NCBI RefSeq assembly: GCF_000633395.1
Contig: NZ_AYMU01000010.1
Coordinates: 124,001 to 188,000, forward strand
From: Pseudomonas sp. PH1b
GTDB lineage: Bacteria; Pseudomonadota; Gammaproteobacteria; Pseudomonadales; Pseudomonadaceae
Length of the DNA: 64,000 nt
Direction of reading: 5' to 3'
Below are positions 26,025-33,334 of this stretch, in pieces. The first letter of the stretch is position 1. The number at the start of each line of letters is the position of its first letter. Made by a program: the position numbers and the translations under genes. The notes beneath the pieces are model-generated. The model ran no database searches and was not told the DNA's origin. It worked only from the letters and a program-made list of their open reading frames with translations.

Positions 26025-26616
26025 CCGGTTCCTGCTGGAATCTCTTCGCTGGTGGTTCGCATTGCCGATGGGGGTGGGGTGGATACTAAAAAAGAAGTGT
26101 AACTGGTGTTTCAGGTGTGACGGATCTTAGTAAGTAATTGATTTTATTTTATAAAATTAAGGTTTCACCGTTTTGTATCGCACAAGGTGTGCGGTGTAAC
26201 GATAGTGAACTGTGTAACGCTTTTTGCCCGAGCCTTCCTAAATTTAGACGCATTGCGCCAAAGGTTCCGAGGAATGCGGTTCGCTTAGGTCTGCTGTCGG
26301 CCAGAAGCGGACATCGGCAAGCGACCGCTGTCGGCCATTTCCGGACGTTCGTGGCAGGCAGAAAATCACCAGCGTGATTGGCTTCGGTTGCAGATCCCAA
26401 TCCTGAGAAATGGCGAGTGTATCGGCGTCGCGCCCAATCGTTCTCAGAGCTACAGTTATCGTATTTCATGTCAAAGATAATTGAGCAACTGCGAAAGACT
26501 CACTCGACATCGTAAAGCTTTACCCTCCGGGGCGAGCGAATCGTCACATAACTTAAGAGCAAAGCGATAGACAGCTATCGGCTAAAATCTGCCGGTTGGT
26601 CTGTAGTTAAAATGGT

Positions 26617-26697
26617 GTATAACTCCCTCATACGGTCATTGGAACGCTGAAAGCCTTACCCTAGACACGGATAGCCAGATGACAAGAAGTGTTATAC
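26617..26697 (+). repeat. attC-like recombination site A
   Basis: Outer boxes GTATAAC and GTTATAC are perfect inverse complements, and inner boxes GTCATTGG and CCAGATGAC also pair with one bulged base. This is the R''-L''/L'-R' plan of integron attC sites. It lies 59 bp before the first cassette gene. It is the least certain of the three sites because its loop shares no sequence with the other two. Confidence 0.5.
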
Positions 26698-26756
26698 ACC
26701 ACACCCGTCCGGTTAGTTATGCACCATTTGGTGCCTATTTATAGTTGGATTTTTCT

Positions 26757-27446
26757 ATGCATATACCATCTGGTCACGTATTTGAAGCCCTTGCAGAGAA
26801 GGGCGTTGACCAACTGCACCATGCAAACAGTGTCGCGACCGCATGTCAGTTCCTAAGGTCACGCGCGCTTCTATCCAGAGGCACAGTTGAGCGTTTGGGT
26901 ATAACCCAAACGCCTCAGGAGTCCGATGATATTGATCGCCGGTATAGTATCTGGTTCGATGTATTTATGGATTCTGTTGACATCCATCATCGTGCGCGCC
27001 GCGCAAATGTATATGGTCCTGTGCTTTTCGTTTTCGATATCGGCTTCATAGATAGAACAGGAACTGGGCGACTATGGGTAACTAAACTAAATCCGACAAA
27101 GTGGGCTGGTAAATCAGAAAAACAGCGATGGTTTCAAAGTAAAGAAGATCTAAATAATAATTTTGTGCTAGGGCAGTTCGATCAAATGATTATAGCTCGT
27201 CACAGTGGCGGAGAGCTTCCATTCAAAGGGCACTTGAGAAAAATTATATTAGATGATCCGCGTCACGAAGATGGCGATGGAATAGACACATATAGTATGG
27301 CTGTAGGAGCTCTTCGACTTGCAATGCAAGATGCGGGGCTTAATATCCCGATTGAGCGCCGTGCCTGCCGTCAAGGTTGTGCGTGCCGACGATACTGGAC
27401 AGGAAACGAGGATCGAACCCTTAAGATGTTTAGCCCAAAAATCTAA
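26757..27446 (+). CDS. Cassette-borne hypothetical protein (229 aa)
   Basis: Starting at ATG 26757, this soluble protein has conserved-looking stretches LHHANSVATACQFL, LLSRGTVERLG, QTPQESDDIDRRYSIWFDVF and YGPVLFVFDIGF. I do not recognise a named family. The LHHAN ... LLSRG wording slightly recalls ADP-ribosyltransferase-like DUFs, but this is not firm. The stop codon TAA lies inside the first box of attC-like site B, the compact arrangement typical of integron gene cassettes. Low GC and no clear ribosome site are also usual for cassettes. Confidence 0.65.
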   Translation: MHIPSGHVFEALAEKGVDQLHHANSVATACQFLRSRALLSRGTVERLGITQTPQESDDIDRRYSIWFDVFMDSVDIHHRARRANVYGPVLFVFDIGFIDRTGTGRLWVTKLNPTKWAGKSEKQRWFQSKEDLNNNFVLGQFDQMIIARHSGGELPFKGHLRKIILDDPRHEDGDGIDTYSMAVGALRLAMQDAGLNIPIERRACRQGCACRRYWTGNEDRTLKMFSPKI

Positions 27447-27510
27447 CAAGTGTATCTTTCGCTCCGCTCACTGGGCGGGCTAACGTCCACCGCTCAAGCA
27501 AACGTTATAT
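27441..27510 (+). repeat. attC-like recombination site B
   Basis: Begins ATCTAAC (RYYYAAC rule) and ends GTTATAT, close to the GTTRRRY core. The interior TCGCTCCGCTCACTGGGCGG is nearly the same as in site C, then GGCTAA in both. The preceding gene stops within its first box. These features together mark the end of an integron-type cassette. Confidence 0.7.
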
Positions 27511-27567
27511 CGCAAGCAGAAAATGCGTAAACTCATAATAATTTTTTTCTAAACTGGAAGCTTGCTC

Positions 27568-28086
27568 ATGGATGAAGTCGATCTGGAAAAATATAAAATT
27601 TTATACGAGCATCAGAAAAATCAATTCGAAAAAGAAGTTGAGCGTTTTCGGCGCCTTGAAGAAAAAGCGACCAAATATTTTGGCTCTATGACAATTGCTG
27701 TAGGTGCCTACCTATTTTTGGTGAGGTGGGCTGTCGAAAGTCTACTTCCACCGAAAAACCTAATAGGTTGGCTTGTTATTTTTTCAATAATTCTAACATT
27801 TGTGTCTTTTATGTCTTCATGGAGCTTTTCTTTCAGGGCAACCAAATTATCAGACATCATAAGAATGCCATCTGACACAGCGCTTATCGATTATTTCTCT
27901 GACAATCTGAGGGGAACTGTACTGCTTGGCCTATCCAGGAGGTACTCGGAAGCAATAATTGAAATTGAAAAAATATATAGAGACAAACTTTACCTTGTAA
28001 TTAAAACGTACTCGGAAATAACATTTACCGCATGGTCGCTAACTGTTTCTGTAGCGCTAATCTCTGCAAGCCGATGGAGCAATTAA
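27568..28086 (+). CDS. Cassette-borne membrane protein with N-terminal coiled coil (172 aa)
   Basis: The ATG at 27568 has GGAAG eight bases ahead. A charged helical N-terminus (residues 1-37, Glu/Lys-rich, probable coiled coil) is followed by two membrane helices, about 40-57 and 65-85. A central cytoplasmic region comes next, with a possible hydrophobic C-terminal helix (FTAWSLTVSVALISA). I do not recognise the family. It fills one cassette between attC-like sites B and C together with a 47-residue gene starting one base after its stop, so the two are probably translated together. Confidence 0.65.
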   Translation: MDEVDLEKYKILYEHQKNQFEKEVERFRRLEEKATKYFGSMTIAVGAYLFLVRWAVESLLPPKNLIGWLVIFSIILTFVSFMSSWSFSFRATKLSDIIRMPSDTALIDYFSDNLRGTVLLGLSRRYSEAIIEIEKIYRDKLYLVIKTYSEITFTAWSLTVSVALISASRWSN

Positions 28087-28087
28087 A

Positions 28088-28231
28088 ATGAGCAGCAATG
28101 AAAAAAACCAGTCACCTAAACCAGAAAAGCCTCAAAAGCCAATTGAGGTTCCAGCACCACCACTGGTAGTCGCAACTGAAAGCTATCAGCCTCCGATCCA
28201 AAAAATTAATAACCCCAAAGATCCGAAATAG
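28088..28231 (+). CDS. Proline-rich 47-aa protein in the same cassette
   Basis: Begins MSSNEKNQSPKPEKPQKPIE and is very rich in Pro, Lys and Gln. The ATG is one base after the stop of the membrane protein gene, so translation is probably coupled. The stop codon abuts the first box of attC-like site C. No fold is expected from this composition. It is too short for most gene callers. Its role may be as a partner or regulator of the membrane protein, which is inference only. Confidence 0.55.
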   Translation: MSSNEKNQSPKPEKPQKPIEVPAPPLVVATESYQPPIQKINNPKDPK

Positions 28232-28307
28232 ATCTAACAACTGCTTAAAATCGTTCGCTTCGCTCACTGGGGCGGGCTAAAGCCCGCCCCTTAGCCAAAT
28301 GTTATAA
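28232..28307 (+). repeat. attC-like recombination site C
   Basis: Starts ATCTAACAA and ends TTAGCCAAATGTTATAA; the two ends pair with each other (TCTAACAACTG..CTTAA against TATAACATTTGGCTAA). The centre is a strong hairpin GGGGCGGGC-TAAA-GCCCGCCCC. It shares the interior CGCTCACTGG..GCGGGCTAA with site B. This is the clearest attC-type site of the three. Confidence 0.75.
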
Positions 28308-28493
28308 TCAAGGGTTACAGCAAAGAGACTTCAGGAAGTGGCACCTCTACTGCCGCTTCGCTCATTTGCATTTGTCTTGCTCCTCGTGATTGCGCCGTGA
28401 TGGCCCGGCCAGCGTAGCGCATTGATTATGTAGGCGAGGTTCTTTCTGTTCGTTATCGGTAAGCCCTTATTGCTACTGCAGAGCCGCGTTCCG

Positions 28494-29092
28494 CTAGAGA
28501 CTTTCGCTGTGTCTCGAGTCGATAACAAATATCACGTCTTTCATGCTTTGCTCTCGGCTCCACTCTCCCGGTTCCAGCTCCTCAGCAGGAAGCCCGACAT
28601 ATGAACGAAGTTTTTTGGCTAGGTCAGATGCCTGTAGCCCAAGTACAGCACATCCCCGCCGTCTTACCTGAAAATATTCGACATGTTCAGGCGGGTCATA
28701 ATTGAACTCATGGATTCCAGCAAGGTTTCCTTGCAATTGATCTTGTTGATCTGGCAGTCGAAGAATCGAATACATCAGATCCATTGGTAACAGCTTCCAC
28801 TCAACGTCTACGTCTAACGGCCGAAAATCAGGGTGAGTTACAACTGTCGCGTATTCACCGCGCTCACCAGCCGGCCGGCCGTACTGGGTTCCATCGTCCA
28901 ATGCAACATGCAAGCAGCCAGTGGCGAATCGATCCAGATGAGAGACGACAATAATCCCAAGGTAAGTCGTGTCCTGTTTGGCCGTTTTCCGCTTAGTCCA
29001 CCACTCTTTAATCAGGCGAACGTGTTACCGAACAGAACGCCGCTGATACCCGCAACAGCCGAAATGATTGCTGAAACATTCCCTGAATCCAT
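28494..29092 (-). pseudogene. Frameshifted hypothetical gene (about 200 codons)
   Basis: The gene starts at ATG 29092 with GAGG ahead and encodes a hydrophobic N-terminus, MDSGNVSAIISAVAGISGVL and on, until TGA near 29014. In the -1 frame the sequence continues directly as LIKEWWTKRKTAKQDTTYLG and then a globular, acidic C-terminal domain to 28494. The second part has no usable start codon until a TTG at 28913, deep inside the domain. A single-base deletion in the run around the stop explains this best. A programmed -1 shift or assembly error is possible. The family is not recognised; the likely original was a membrane-anchored protein. Confidence 0.6.
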
Positions 29093-29287
29093 AGTTGCCT
29101 CGACGTGAGTCGAGCGTCGTAAACGCTGATTGTATGCACAGCAACTACCGACGTGCATGCTCCCCTCTCTAAGCCGAAAAAAGACACGCCAGTCCCATAT
29201 CAGTCCCAAATGGGCACTTTTCAGACGCAAAAAAAACAAAACCACCGACTTTGTCTAGGAAAACCAGGGGATTGTGATTACTAAATG

Positions 29288-29313
29288 TGGCGGTGAAGGA
29301 TAGATTCGAACCC
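29288..29313 (-). repeat. tRNA 3'-end scar (probable old att site)
   Basis: Read on the minus strand this gives GGTTCGAATC, then CTATCCTTCACC, then GCCA, which is a T-loop, acceptor 3' strand, discriminator and CCA. The 5' half of the T-stem does not pair, so only the last 23 bases are tRNA-like. Such fragments are left where an element integrated at a different tRNA gene. The Ser-type discriminator G suggests tRNA-Ser, weakly. Confidence 0.45.
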
Positions 29314-29600
29314 GCATCACTTCAGGCGCCATTGCATCCCATTTAGCATATGCGCAATGACTGCTATTGGCCGTTTGCAGCCGCTGGCAAACGACCTCGG
29401 TCATCAACCGACGTTCGATGTAAAACCGTTTAATGCGAAGCTGCTCGTCGTTTGCAATCGATTTTGTGCAGAGCTATCAGGGCGCACTTTGTCGTGATCA
29501 GAACGTGGGATCAGAACGTGGTATGGGGAGCCTGGTCAATGCCGTTAAACAGATAGCAGGAACATGGCAGGCCAGCCCAAGAACGGCAGTTTCCATGCAG

Positions 29601-29640
29601 AAAAAAAGAGCCCTTCCCACCGGTTCACGAGGTGGGAGGC
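29601..29640 (-). terminator. Intrinsic terminator after the DUF4062 gene
   Basis: On the minus strand, CCTCCCACC pairs with GGTGGGAAGG and is followed by GCTC and seven T. It lies 78 bp after the stop of the leftward DUF4062 gene. Confidence 0.65.
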
Positions 29641-29717
29641 TACTCAACATAAACGATTTTGAACGCCCCGACAGCCAAACTATTTAATATATTAAACTTC
29701 ATCCTGCTTAACAGCCT

Positions 29718-30644
29718 TTATCCCACCTCTCTTTTGAGATTGCTAAAGTCTTCAAAGGCAGCCGGATGCTGAAGTATATCTTCGATAAACTCTTTGGGAT
29801 AATTACATTTTTCCAATAAATTTCGAATTGATTCGGAGCTCAAAAATGCCTCAAAGAGCGAAGCAAGTCCGATACCTTTTGGCGACTTCTTAAGAAGGTA
29901 TATTACCAATGGATGCTTTTCGAAAACCCGCAAAGCTCGGGTTCTTAAGTTTTTATTAGATGCCTTTATGATCTGCTCAAAATTGTCAGGCTGAAGTTTA
30001 GACATGATTGATTCGGTGTAACTTTTGAGCACCGAACTCAGATCCTTCAGGCCCGCGACTTGAGAAGAAAGGTCTTCGAGTTCATGATCGCGCTTTTTGG
30101 TTGCAAGTAAATCGGCAAACAGGCCAGCCCATTGATCTCGTAACCACGATGATAAATCATCGAACTTCTCAAAATCACGGACTAAATTATTTCTTTTTTG
30201 GGAGTATATATCATCGATGAGTTTGAAAATATTAACATTATCGACATGAGCGTAGGAAATATCTTTGTTATGTCTATTTTTTTTATAAGTATGGTACTCG
30301 GAGTGGACATTTTTCTCGATAAAAATATAAATTGGAATGTCATTAAATCGAGCGGTCTCATACTCTTTTTTTGTCACGGAATTGAAGTGCTCTAGACCTG
30401 ACTCGACGTCAGTATCCGACGACGGGCTTCCATACCTTCCGCCGATTATTAGTACCAATATGTGACAGCTTTTTATTTCTTCATAGCAAGAAGCATCTAA
30501 CGGGGAGTCGTGATGAAAAGGAATATCTCCCTGCTCATACAAAACAGATTCATACCCTAATCCATCAATAAAAATCTCAAGACTATTTCGAATATGCTTT
30601 AGATCGTAATAAGTAGAAGATACGAAAACACGCGGTTTGGCCAT
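29718..30644 (-). CDS. DUF4062 domain protein (TIR-like fold), putative defence effector
   Basis: From the ATG at 30644 the protein has 308 residues. The start KPRVFVSSTYYDLKHIRNSL is the DUF4062 signature (F(V/I)SSTxxDL), a Rossmann-like fold related to TIR domains, continuing through ILVLIIGGRYGS and KEYETA to about residue 150. A coiled-coil segment (about 190-225) and a helical C-terminal region follow. DUF4062 proteins are common in islands and in NLR-like or other defence systems. No partner gene is adjacent. Low GC. An in-frame upstream ATG at 30659 is less likely. Confidence 0.8.
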   Translation of the reverse strand: MAKPRVFVSSTYYDLKHIRNSLEIFIDGLGYESVLYEQGDIPFHHDSPLDASCYEEIKSCHILVLIIGGRYGSPSSDTDVESGLEHFNSVTKKEYETARFNDIPIYIFIEKNVHSEYHTYKKNRHNKDISYAHVDNVNIFKLIDDIYSQKRNNLVRDFEKFDDLSSWLRDQWAGLFADLLATKKRDHELEDLSSQVAGLKDLSSVLKSYTESIMSKLQPDNFEQIIKASNKNLRTRALRVFEKHPLVIYLLKKSPKGIGLASLFEAFLSSESIRNLLEKCNYPKEFIEDILQHPAAFEDFSNLKREVG

Positions 30645-30745
30645 GGCGTTCCATTCCATTTTGCTAAAATTCTGGCTCGACGATATCAAAAAGCCATTCC
30701 GCAGTCGATTAATGCTGGTCTGTCCCGGAGCTGGTGGACAGGTAG

Positions 30746-31612
30746 TTAAGAGTTACTGCTCGCATAGCGCCGCTCAAACTCCATCGGGCTGAGATAGCCC
30801 AGCGTCGAGTGGCGGCGACGGTTATTGTAAAAGCGGATGTAGTCGAACAGGTCGGTTTTCGCCTCGTGGTAGCTGGCATAGCGCGTCAGGTACACCCGCT
30901 CAGCCTTCAGCGAACGGAAGAAGCTCTCCATCACGGCGTTGTCCCAGCAGTTCCCGGGACGTGAATGGCTGGGCACGATTCGATGTCGTCGAAGTAAGGC
31001 CTGGTAGTCGTACGCGCAGTATTGGCTGCCTCGATCCGAGTGCAGCAGCACTTCTTCTTTCGGCTGTCGGCGTGCGATGGCCATCTCCAGCGCGGCGTGT
31101 ACCAAGGCCTGCTGCATGCGGTGGTGCATCGCCCAACCGACGACGGCTCGTGAATAGAGATCGAGCACGACTGCCAGATACAGCCAACCTTGGGCCGTCC
31201 GCACGTAGGTCATGTCCGAGACCCAGTGCCGATTGGCGCGATCCGAGGCGAACTGGCGATCCAGGTGGTTCGGGGCAATCGGCAGAGTATGACGACTGCT
31301 GGAAACCAGCCGCCAGCGCTTGCGCGAGCGAACGCGCAGACCGGCTTCGCGCATCAGTCGAGCAACCCGGTGTCGACCACAAGCATGCCCCATGGCCGCC
31401 AACTCGGACTTGATTCGGCGATGGCCATAGATCCCATTCACCTCGTGGTGAATGGTGCGGATCTCCTTGCTCAGACGCAGATTCGCCATCTCTCTCGCCG
31501 AAGGTGGCCGCTGCTGCCAGGCATAGAAGCCGCTGCGGGATACCCGCAGCAGCCGGCACATTGGCGCTATGGGATAGCGACCAGCCAACGCCTCGATGGC
31601 GCGGAACTTCAC
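30746..31612 (-). CDS. IS3-family transposase OrfB (DDE integrase domain)
   Basis: The protein has 288 residues. An N-terminal helical HTH_21-type region (IYGHRRIKSEL) is followed by the rve integrase core with catalytic residues in HWVSDMTYV (D), LHSDRGSQY (D) and NAVMESFFRSLK (E). It ends with the usual RRHSTLGYLSPMEFE. All three acidic residues are intact, so it is potentially active. It is normally made as an OrfAB fusion by -1 frameshifting from orfA, which it overlaps by 4 bases. Confidence 0.92.
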   Translation of the reverse strand: MKFRAIEALAGRYPIAPMCRLLRVSRSGFYAWQQRPPSAREMANLRLSKEIRTIHHEVNGIYGHRRIKSELAAMGHACGRHRVARLMREAGLRVRSRKRWRLVSSSRHTLPIAPNHLDRQFASDRANRHWVSDMTYVRTAQGWLYLAVVLDLYSRAVVGWAMHHRMQQALVHAALEMAIARRQPKEEVLLHSDRGSQYCAYDYQALLRRHRIVPSHSRPGNCWDNAVMESFFRSLKAERVYLTRYASYHEAKTDLFDYIRFYNNRRRHSTLGYLSPMEFERRYASSNS

Positions 31613-31902
31613 TTCGTGGGCTGCGAGAAGATGGCGAGCGCCTTTTTTAAAACATCGCGCTCCATGGTGACCTGAGCCAGTTGCTGGCGTAGACGACGCA
31701 ACTCCGCGCTCTCACCACGCTGCTTGCCGTTGCCCGGAAAGGCATCGTCACCTTGCTGCTCGTACTGGCGCTTCCATTTGCCCAGCAGGCTTTCAGCGAT
31801 GCCGAGCGTCTCGGCTACATGACGAAGCGGCGTGCCGGCAAGTACCAGGTCTACCGCCTCGCGTTTGAAGGATTCGGGAAAACGTCGTCTGGTCTGGGTC
31901 AT
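31609..31902 (-). CDS. IS3-family transposase OrfA (helix-turn-helix)
   Basis: The protein has 97 residues from ATG 31902, which has AAGGAG six bases ahead. The Tnp_1-type HTH reads FPESFKREAVDLVL and on through HVAETLGIAESLLGKWKRQY, then a leucine-zipper helix (about 65-92) for dimerisation. The A6G run at about 31642-31648 (minus strand AAAAAAG) is a classic IS3 slippage site that produces the full transposase with OrfB. Confidence 0.9.
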   Translation of the reverse strand: MTQTRRRFPESFKREAVDLVLAGTPLRHVAETLGIAESLLGKWKRQYEQQGDDAFPGNGKQRGESAELRRLRQQLAQVTMERDVLKKALAIFSQPTK

Positions 31903-32004
31903 GAACACTCCTTGCGGTGGACATTGTCCACCTTAAGTCAGTGTCCACTCAGCTCGGGACAGACCAACAACGGATAAGGGGAGATAGGGGTAGATAGCCA
32001 GACA

Positions 32005-32032
32005 CAAAAAAACCGGCTCAAGTGGCCGGTTT
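32005..32032 (-). terminator. Terminator downstream of tRNA-Leu
   Basis: On the minus strand, AAACCGG pairs with CCGGTTT and a T-run follows. It lies between the IS3 element and the tRNA gene and would end the tRNA transcript. Since it lies inside the right att repeat, it came with the island and replaces the original terminator now at 23721-23749. Confidence 0.7.
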
Positions 32033-32076
32033 CCCTGGTCCTGAGAGCCTTATGGAGACTTTCAGATACTGCTATA

Positions 32077-32098
32077 TGGTGCCCCGAGGGAGACTCGA
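32077..32098. repeat. Right att repeat (within tRNA-Leu 3' end)
   Basis: Identical 22-bp copy of 23755-23776, forming the CCA end, acceptor strand and part of the T-arm of the tRNA-Leu gene. Confidence 0.85.
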
Positions 32099-32161
32099 AC
32101 TCCCACTTCTTGCGAAAACGGATTTTGAATCCGCCGCGTCTACCAATTCCGCCATCAGGGC
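32077..32161 (-). tRNA. tRNA-Leu(CAA)
   Basis: An 85-base type II tRNA with CCA encoded. The acceptor stem GCCCTGA pairs with TCGGGGC, the D-loop reads GGTAGACGC, the anticodon loop TTCAAAA gives CAA, a long variable arm (TTTTCGCAAGA region) is present, and the T-arm has GTTCGAGTC. It decodes UUG. Its 3' end is the insertion target of the island, which restores an intact gene. Confidence 0.97.
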
Positions 32162-32269
32162 TCAATGGCGGCGAAGTATAGAGAGGCGGTTACCGTTGGT
32201 CAATCGGCTTTCATGGTCAATTTTTACTTATTCCGCTAAACTTTCCGGCCCTGCTAGACGAACCCCATC

Positions 32270-33334
32270 ATGCGCGTTGCTGACTTTACCTTCGAGCTTC
32301 CTGATTCGCTGATCGCCCGCCATCCATTGGCCGAGCGTCGCGGCAGCCGTCTGTTGACCCTGGATGGGCCAACCGGCGCCTTGGCCCACCGTCAATTCAC
32401 TGATTTGCTTGAGCATTTGCGCCCGGGCGATTTGATGGTGTTCAACAATACCCGGGTGATTCCGGCCCGTCTGTTCGGCCAGAAGGCCTCCGGCGGCAAG
32501 CTGGAAATCCTCATCGAGCGGGTGCTGGACAGCCATCGCGTGCTGGCCCATGTGCGTTCCAGCAAGTCGCCCAAGCCGGGGTCGAAGATCCTCATCGAGG
32601 GCGGCGGCGAGGCCGAGATGCTGGCCCGCCACGACACCCTGTTCGAGCTGGGTTTTGCCGAAGAGGTGCTGCCGCTGCTGGACCGGGTCGGGCATATGCC
32701 GTTGCCTCCTTATATAGACCGCCCGGACGAAGGCGCGGATCGCGAGCGCTATCAGACCGTGTACGCCCAGCGCCTGGGCGCGGTGGCAGCGCCAACCGCC
32801 GGCCTGCATTTCGACCAGCCGCTGCTGGAGGCGATCGCTGCCAAGGGCGTCGAGACCGCTTTCGTGACCCTGCACGTCGGTGCCGGAACCTTCCAGCCGG
32901 TGCGGGTGGAGCGCATCGAAGACCACCATATGCACAACGAATGGCTGGAAGTCGGCCAGGACGTGGTGGATGCCGTGGCCGCGTGCCGGGCCCGTGGTGG
33001 CCGGGTAGTGGCGGTGGGCACCACCAGCGTGCGCTCTCTGGAAAGCGCGGCCCGCGATGGCGTGCTCAAGCCGTTCAGCGGCGACACCGATATCTTTATT
33101 TACCCGGGGCGGCCCTTCCATGTGGTCGATGCCCTGGTGACCAACTTCCACTTGCCGGAATCCACGCTGTTGATGCTGGTTTCGGCGTTCGCCGGTTATC
33201 CCGAGACCATGGCCGCCTATCGCGCCGCGGTGGAAAATGGATACCGCTTTTTCAGCTACGGTGATGCGATGTTCATCACCCGTAATCCGGCGCCCACCGG
33301 TCCCCGGGAATCGGCCCCAGAGGAAACTGTATGA
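32270..33334 (+). CDS. queA: S-adenosylmethionine:tRNA ribosyltransferase-isomerase
   Basis: The protein has 354 residues. QueA moves the ribosyl part of AdoMet onto 7-aminomethyl-7-deazaguanine in tRNA to make epoxyqueuosine. Family motifs are present: MRVADFTFELPDSLIARHP at the start, FNNTRVIPARL, APTAGLHFD, TLHVGAGTFQPV and TNFHLPESTLLMLVSAFAG near the end. It overlaps tgt (ATGA), so both steps of queuosine insertion are co-translated. It is the first gene of the queA-tgt-yajC-secD-secF block. Confidence 0.97.
   Translation: MRVADFTFELPDSLIARHPLAERRGSRLLTLDGPTGALAHRQFTDLLEHLRPGDLMVFNNTRVIPARLFGQKASGGKLEILIERVLDSHRVLAHVRSSKSPKPGSKILIEGGGEAEMLARHDTLFELGFAEEVLPLLDRVGHMPLPPYIDRPDEGADRERYQTVYAQRLGAVAAPTAGLHFDQPLLEAIAAKGVETAFVTLHVGAGTFQPVRVERIEDHHMHNEWLEVGQDVVDAVAACRARGGRVVAVGTTSVRSLESAARDGVLKPFSGDTDIFIYPGRPFHVVDALVTNFHLPESTLLMLVSAFAGYPETMAAYRAAVENGYRFFSYGDAMFITRNPAPTGPRESAPEETV

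Larger units (their letters stand above)
25838..26030 (+). ncRNA. Candidate structured RNA downstream of the RT
   Basis: Several strong hairpins lie in tandem here: CAAGGTCC with GGACCTTG (25872-25901), GTGC-ATTT-GCAC (25901-25912), CTGGTGAAC with GTTCACCAG (25912-25943), and GGGT-TTCCG-ACCC inside copy 3. No open frame in 25548-26756 looks like a protein. Some defence RTs work with an RNA encoded beside them, so an RNA partner or template is a reasonable guess. Strand and ends are not determined; a folded recombination region is the alternative. Confidence 0.4.
29093..29717. other. Gene-poor stretch inside the island
   Basis: No convincing coding region is present in these 625 bases. An 84-codon plus-strand frame at 29433 overlaps a terminator hairpin and lacks family features. 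What can be seen is a tRNA 3'-end-like fragment (29288-29313) and a leftward terminator (29601-29640). Confidence 0.5.
30716..31966 (-). mobile_element. IS3-family insertion sequence
   Basis: The element is 1,251 bp, with terminal inverted repeats that start TGGTCTGTCCCG at both ends and continue AGCTG.. TGGACA with one indel and one mismatch. It carries orfA and orfB in overlapping frames with an A6G slippery run for the fused transposase. No target-site duplication is visible at the borders (left flank ends AATGC, right flank starts ACAAC), suggesting a later deletion or recombination at one end. It lies 110 bp from the island's right att repeat. Confidence 0.85.
23755..32098. mobile_element. 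Genomic island integrated at the 3' end of tRNA-Leu(CAA)
   Basis: A 22-bp identical direct repeat, which is the 3' end of the tRNA-Leu gene including CCA, bounds this 8.3-kb segment. Inside, base composition falls well below the flanks and gene types change: reverse transcriptase, integron-like cassettes, DUF4062 protein, IS3 element. The outside genes (protease on the left, queA on the right) are ordinary chromosome. tRNA 3' ends are standard targets of tyrosine integrases, but no integrase gene is present, so the island appears immobile unless helped. Loss of the integrase next to the IS3 element is a plausible explanation. Confidence 0.85.

Noticed and set aside
25550..26102. Short frames on both strands behind the RT gene
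   Set aside because: They run through the hairpins and 44-bp repeats, lack ribosome sites and show no protein-like pattern.
26149..26469. 106-codon minus-strand frame in the island
   Set aside because: No ribosome site and odd composition; it lies over repeats (GCTGTCGGCC) and looks like a spurious frame.
29433..29687. 84-codon plus-strand frame
   Set aside because: It contains the terminator of the opposite-strand DUF4062 gene and has no recognisable features.
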